Assembly: GCA_032164245.1 (NCBI GenBank)
Contig: JAVMKO010000010.1
Location: 43,174,848-43,238,847 of the forward strand
Direction of reading: 5' to 3'
Length of the DNA stretch: 64,000 nucleotides
Origin: Sternotherus odoratus
Taxonomy: Eukaryota; Chordata; Testudines; Kinosternidae
Under the pieces are notes generated by a model that saw only the letters and a list, made by a program, of their open reading frames with translations, searched no databases and was not told the origin of the DNA. Positions 58,691 to 64,000 of the stretch are shown piece after piece (position 1 is the first letter of the stretch; every line of letters begins with the position of its first letter). The position numbers were made by a program, and so were the translations under genes.

Positions 58691-59989
58691 CTGCTGCAGC
58701 CTTTACCACAAGCCACTCCTCTCCTGTAGCCATCTTGTGAGCTGTCTCTCTCTGCTAGCTGCTCACCAACATATCTTCAGGCACCCCCTCCCCATACATT
58801 ATACTCCATATTTCACTTCATAGTAGAGGAACCTCAGTGCAGGGGCACCATTAGCCCAAAATGAATTTAGCTCTGCAATCTGTAACCAGACTCCTAGTGG
58901 AATCAAAATCAACTCTACTCTTACATGCTGGAAAAAAGGTGGTGCAATTAGCATTTAGAGCCCCCAATAGGCACCCATAACACTAAGTAAAAATACCTAT
59001 CCTCAGCCTCTTTCAATTCACTGAGTGTTAGAACCCATGTCCCTTGCCTAGCGAGTGCTTCTTAGTTGATGGCGAGTCCCTTCATCATTTAAATTAAGGG
59101 CCAAGAACAGTTCCACTGTCCTTGATTCACATAATCAGGATAACATTTTATTCTTTCTGCCCCAAGAACAGAGAAACTGGGAATCCCACAGCAACCAAAG
59201 TGACCATCTAGGCAGGGCCTATGCAAATGAGATCAGCCCCCGAAGTTCTTTTCCACAACTCACCTCCAGATGTCAGGGTAGAGCTCATCCTGACTGCTTA
59301 CAGTAGCATGACGTCTTGTAGTGAACATATAACAGTTAGGGCATCTTTGGCTTTACTGAGTCACGCTTATGGGGTATGTACTCACAGCAGAGCTCCTGCC
59401 TAGTGTCTCTAAACACCTACATGGAATTTCATAGGTGCTTAAGCGACACTTCTAGTTTTACAATTACCCTCTATAACAACCTCATCCAAAGCCCACGGGC
59501 TTTACCGTGCTTTAGATCAGGTCGTTATTGGGAAGAAGGCAGATCTCCATCTTTTGTGATGCAGGAAGAACACAGCTAGGCTAAGGACTTTGGTCTCTTT
59601 TTCATTATCTTTTCATGCAGCAAACTGGTTGGCTCAACATCCTTGGGCCCACATACAAAGCTTGTCACTGCTCCAATCCAAGAGCTGCATGGATATTTCT
59701 TCAACTGCCGCTGTTCTAAGCTCTATTAAGAACCTAAGAGGAAATGAAGATTTACCCTGTCTTTTCAAACCCACATTGATTCGAGGCAGAAGTAAGTTTA
59801 CAGAATAAAACACACTGGCGAGTAAATATATGATAGCTCAGATAGGGTTCATTCTTTAGTGTTAACTTGGAGGAAGGATCAGTCAGCAAAAGCAAAATCA
59901 AGTAAAACAAAATCTTCTAAAATAAGCTTTTACAAAATTAGAAACAAATTAAGTTCTTTCTAGCACCAAGTGACTTGGACCTGCTAAAT
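58691..59989. other. Flanking sequence, nothing recognised
   Basis: No gene or classified repeat seen. Confidence 0.45.
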
Positions 59990-60080
59990 CAGGGCTGGGC
60001 AAACTATGGCCCATGGGCCGAATTTGGTCCCCAGCCATTTTAATCCAGCCCTCAAGCTCCCACTGGGCAGTGGAGGATCA
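59990..60080. mobile_element. hAT-type element left-end fragment
   Basis: CAGGGCTGGGCAAACTATGG CCCATGGGCC is the terminus seen at 33426; the right end is missing. Confidence 0.65.
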
Positions 60081-61330
60081 GCTCATTTGTCAATTTTAGA
60101 AAGGATCTATTCCTGTTGGTCACCAAAATCCAGCTCTGGATTTACCTAATGATTGTCTATAGGAACACAGAAGAGACAGGACTCTGTTGTAATGAATGTA
60201 AATAGGATTCTTTACAGAGGCTACTAAAGAAAGAGACCCGGTGGGTCTCTCTGGGTTCACAGACTGATTCAGGGGTTGCTGCCTATGGTGCAATGATGAG
60301 TGGTATCTGATCAAATCTCCACCACTGTTAGGGGAAGAATTTCCTGGCTCTGTTCAGTTCCTTAACAAGAAGGACAGTGCCAGTGCATAGCAGGAACCCT
60401 CCATCTTCAAGGATTACAGAAGGTATATTTGAGAAATTTAGCACTAGTGCAGCAATATCTCTGGCATTTGATAGACTGGCATTCCAGTTCCTCTGTGGCA
60501 GAAGGTAGTTTGTGTTCAGCAGAATCACAGGAGGCAGGGGTGGGTTTTCAAATACATCAGTCAGCAGCAATAAGGGCTCTGTCTCAGCTCTCATACAGTT
60601 CTGAGCTGCTCCACAGGCTGGTTTGACTGCAGTGCCTCAGAGCCCTGCTCACTAGCTGCCAAACTACAGAGAACAGCTAGCACTAACAACGCTATATGGA
60701 TTCTGGCTGTGGTGAATTTCACCTCATTTCCTACCATTGAGTACTGCACAGAGCTGATGTTCCGGGACTCAGAAGCAATGGGTGCTGATATGAGTCAGAG
60801 AGAGAGGGAAAGCAACTTGCCCAAGGGCTTTCAATGCATGAATATCAGATCCAGCATTAGGGCTCCCTGGGTAGTTCCTGATTCCTAGCCCTGTATTTAA
60901 ACAGCTAGAACACATGGAACACATCTGGCTCAGGATAAAGAGATTACAAGGATGGGAGGTAACTAGCCAGCCAGCCAGTGGCTTGTTCTTGTTCTGACTT
61001 ACTTGGAAGCAGCAGGTTTAGAATTCTAGTTGTGGTTTAGCACCCAAAGAGAAGGGAAGCACCTTGAAGGAGAGCTCCATGAGGGTGGTTTGTTTGCCTG
61101 CCTGTGGGTCTTTGGCAGGATCCCGTATGCCTGTAATACATCAGCTCTTTGGGTGGCTGATCTAGCAATGGGTTGTATCCCACAGGTCTAGCTTTTCCAA
61201 ATCTAAAACTGACCATTTCTTTTTCTGGTTGCCCCAAATCTTCCCTAATGTCCAAAAATCAGAGAAGGAGAGTTTAAACAAGCATATCCTGCATCTGATC
61301 TCATCTCCACTAGCTCCAAGACTCCCAAAA
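60081..61330. other. Flanking sequence, nothing recognised
   Basis: No gene seen. GAAAGCAACTTGCCCAAGGG near 60808 may be MIR/L2-like. Confidence 0.45.
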
Positions 61331-61336
61331 GTCCTC

Positions 61337-61560
61337 TAGGCCTAGATCCACAAAGCTAGTTAGGCTCTGAACTTCTATGGAAAGCAACAGAAGTTAGGAG
61401 CCTAAATACCTCCATGTTCCTAAGCCCTGACCACTCTGTGCCTCAGTTTCCATATCTGTAAAATGGGGAATGATGGTAGTAGGCTACCTCCCGGGTGCAT
61501 TGCAAGGATTAACTCTTGTGTGTAAAATGCTTTAAAGAAGAAATCATTATCTAAGTTATC
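61337..61560 (-). repeat. Old amniote MIR/L2-type repeat pieces
   Basis: GTGCCTCAGTTTCCATATCT followed by GTAAAATGGGGAATGATGG is the reverse-strand form of the repeat at 45060. The stretch just before (TTAGGAGCCTAAATACCTCC) is another old repeat. Confidence 0.7.
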
Positions 61561-63080
61561 CTAGCTTTGTGTCCACTCACATGTGAAATGGCGCTGATAA
61601 TCCAGACCTAAACCACAGGATGGCAGCAGGATCAGTTACTGTCTGTAAGTGTCAAAAACCTACATCAGGATAGCCACGTTTCTCTACGGTATGAAAAATC
61701 CACACCCCTGAGCAACGCGGTTAAGCCAACCTAAGCCGGGTGTGGACAGTGCTAGGTCAAGGTGTTGCCCTAGCTCCTGCCTCAGAGGCAGATTCCATCA
61801 GCTGAAGGGAGAACCCTGCCTGCTGCTGCTGTCCACATAGAACCGCTGTAGCGTTTCAAGTGTAGAGATACCCTAACTGCCGTTGCACTTATTGCTAGAC
61901 CAATTTTCAAAATATAAAATCAGGAGCAAACTTGGCCCAGACCCCTCTGGACAGGACTCTCGTTACTCCCTCCCCTCCCCTAACATACACTGAATCTTCA
62001 ACTTTGCCATTTTCACTTTTGCCCCAGCGAGGTCATCCCAATGGCTGATGGCCAGAGGTCATGGCTGTCCCCTCACCCTGTGTCATAAGGATGTCCAAAG
62101 CCATAGTGTTTGCTCAGTGTCCTGTCAGTTCCTGGTCGTCCATCATTTGTCTTTCTTCACTTCCATGGCCCAATGATCTGTAAGACAGAATGGAATTCAG
62201 GAAATGAAACTGACGTGAAATCCATCATGGACAAACCTCAATCAAGGCAGGGCCCAAAAGGAGCACTGGGGATAGGGACTGGGGGGAAGGGAGTCTCCTC
62301 ATTCAAACAACATCAGTAGCTTATTGCCGAGGTGCCATGGCAGCTCCGCAGTTAAGGCTGCTTTAAGATTTGTGCTTAAACCTCTTTGGGATGAATAACA
62401 TAGTGCACCTTCCCCATATTCTGAATACCAAGTAAATGTTCAGGCAAGCCTGTTAATTATCGTGGGTTTTGAGTAACATAACATGGGCCCTTGGAGACAG
62501 GACAAGTCTTCCACCTGTTGGTATGTTGGTTGTTTAGATAACATTGCGAGTTAAACAGGGGACACTTCTCTGTGGGTCTCTGATTAGTCCTGTGTGCCTC
62601 AGAGCTGATCTGGGTTGTTGAAAATCATGGAGGCAACTATACAGTCTGTGGGTTTGGCAAGGCGAGAGAGGGCCAGGACTGAGAGTCGGGGGTAGGGGAG
62701 GCTGAAAACTGCTCACGTCTCTGCACAGTGAGTGTGCAGTCGGAGCATAGGGAAAAGGCACCTCATTACTTAGCAAAGACACACCTTCTCCAGGGGCCAA
62801 TGGTGCTAGTTTCAGGTGCCAGATGAACAGCCCTGGGCTGGCTGGAAAACCACAGCTCTTTTTCACCAAACATTTAGAGCTTTCAACATTTATTTCTGTT
62901 TCAACCAAGACCTCCCAAAATGATTTGTGAAATGGGGGTGGCCTGCGGAGAGGGGGGGGGGGGAAGAGAGAGAGAGAAGAGGGAGAGATGCCACCCAGCA
63001 GCACAGCTCATAACCACTGGGCCGAAAAGTCAGGTCAGCTCTCCTCTTGGAGCTATTCCACATATATGAAATATTCATTG
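61561..63080. other. Flanking sequence, nothing recognised
   Basis: No gene or classified repeat seen; a G-run lies near 62952. Confidence 0.45.
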
Positions 63081-63190
63081 GGCCAAAGGGAGACCGACTT
63101 GGCAGCCTGGCGATCAGGGTCCATTGCCCGGGACACGGGAGACCCAGGTCCAAATCCCGGCTCTGAATCAGGTGAGCCTGGGTCACCACC
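63000..63190 (+). mobile_element. tRNA-derived SINE-like repeat
   Basis: CTTGGCAGCCTGGCGATCAG resembles an A box region and GACCCAGGTCCAAATCCCGG a B box about 40 bp on, the spacing of a tRNA head. The neighbouring text (GAGCTATTCCACATATATGA) fits the body of a common amniote SINE. It is not a functional tRNA; no cloverleaf is evident. Confidence 0.5.
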
Positions 63191-64000
63191 TCCAGCTGTG
63201 ACTAACAGTTCCTTGGGCATTCTGTGAATGCAGGCAGCTCACTCGGTGTGAGGATCTCTCCCCACAACGTACATGGACGATGAACCTACTTCAGCCTTGG
63301 CTAACAGGCCTTTTAGCTCAGTCTGTGTTGCTCCTGCTCCTGGCAGATTGGTGCCATTGTCCGTTACACCACTTTATATTACATGGCTTGGCTTTCTTTG
63401 AACACCTGGAGCCAGACCTTGCATTGGTGGAACTGGCCAAAGCTCTATCATGCAACCTCTCATGCACACGCTTTCTAATTGTGCCCAGGCTAAAACAGAT
63501 GGCCTGGAATTTCTGTCTTGTGGGTTTTGGGGAGGGACATGGGGAAATGGGGTGAGGTGTTTGGGAGACTGCAGATTTAATAACTCCACATTTGTGCTTC
63601 CTAACTATTTGCCCAGCCTTTTCTCAAGAAGCTTAGCCTGGAACTCTTTGGGCAGGGGAGTTTTTGCAAGCCTTCAGGACCTTTGGAGAGGTCCCACATA
63701 CTTGGGAGCCAAACACACACACTGCCTGTGGGCCTGGGCTATGAAGAATCTGCACAGGAATCATCACAGCACAAGGTATTTCATACTGCTGATCTTGGAA
63801 AGTCTACATGGGAAGGGTAGAGGCTCCTCTGGGATGACACCCCAACCCATCTAACAATAGCACCAGGAAAACGAGGACAGCTATTAACCAGATGTGCAGT
63901 GCGGAGGCACGAACAGGAAAAGCAATGTGACCAATAGGCAGCACAGTGCCCACTTCAACCACTGACCACCGCAACACAGCCCCAACCCCTGCCTGGGGAG
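63191..64000. other. Right-edge sequence, nothing recognised
   Basis: No gene recognised; the open frame at 63450-63854 has no known motif. Confidence 0.4.

Noticed and set aside
63085..63175. A functional tRNA gene
   Set aside because: A- and B-box-like motifs exist, but no convincing acceptor stem or cloverleaf; it fits a SINE head.
1..64000. CRISPR arrays, operons or prokaryotic genes
   Set aside because: Tandem arrays have no spacers, and exons, LINEs and SINEs show a vertebrate genome.
49450..64000. DECR2 or another neighbour known from mammalian synteny
   Set aside because: No exon with short-chain dehydrogenase motifs or other known protein text was seen on either strand.

Overview
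The window reads as nuclear DNA of a vertebrate, most likely a cryptodiran (hidden-necked) turtle. The evidence is the repeat community: many CR1-clade LINE pieces ending in the octamer-like tail ATTCTATGA, a tRNA-headed SINE with a CR1-like tail (Cry-type, typical of cryptodires), Penelope-like elements with GIY-YIG endonuclease, several hAT-type non-autonomous elements with 8-bp target-site duplications, a PIF/Harbinger transposon and solo LTRs. There is no operon structure. Coding DNA of the host is under 2% of the window.

One host gene can be identified securely, on the minus strand. Its first coding exon lies at 48454..49449 and its second at 6094..6187. Both match RAB11FIP3 (Rab11 family-interacting protein 3): exon 1 ends in a canonical EF-hand and exon 2 carries the second, degenerate EF-hand. 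The exon ends carry GT/AG splice sites in matching phase. The 42 kb between them is intron 1, and the rest of the gene lies left of the window. A CpG-rich promoter region (about 49450..50290) precedes exon 1, followed by a roughly 1.1-kb G/C-run minisatellite (50290..51410) and a second CpG island (about 51500..52030).

Layout from left to right. 1..1436: two-type minisatellite fused to a hAT-like end. 2305..6187: nested hAT elements, a CR1 copy split by a hAT element, then RAB11FIP3 exon 2. 6188..48453 (intron 1): palindromic Penelope-like insertions (6836, 9028, 25854), a Helitron (13214..13796), hAT copies, solo LTRs (20466..21384 and 26052..30603, the latter split by a 3.2-kb Penelope-like element), a 4.5-kb Harbinger element (37315..41852) and an antisense CR1/L3 LINE relic (about 42530..44350). 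49450..64000: promoter region, minisatellite, second CpG island, then about 12 kb with only repeats (Cry SINE, CR1 tails, hAT fragments, MIR/L2-like pieces) and no gene I can recognise.

The most notable locus is the Harbinger element. It carries a DDE transposase broken by a single in-frame stop, a two-exon Myb/SANT-like protein on the opposite strand, and a third, unrecognised 96-residue ORF. That ORF sits inside the intron of the Myb-like gene on the transposase strand, with its own splice acceptor, start context and poly(A) signal.
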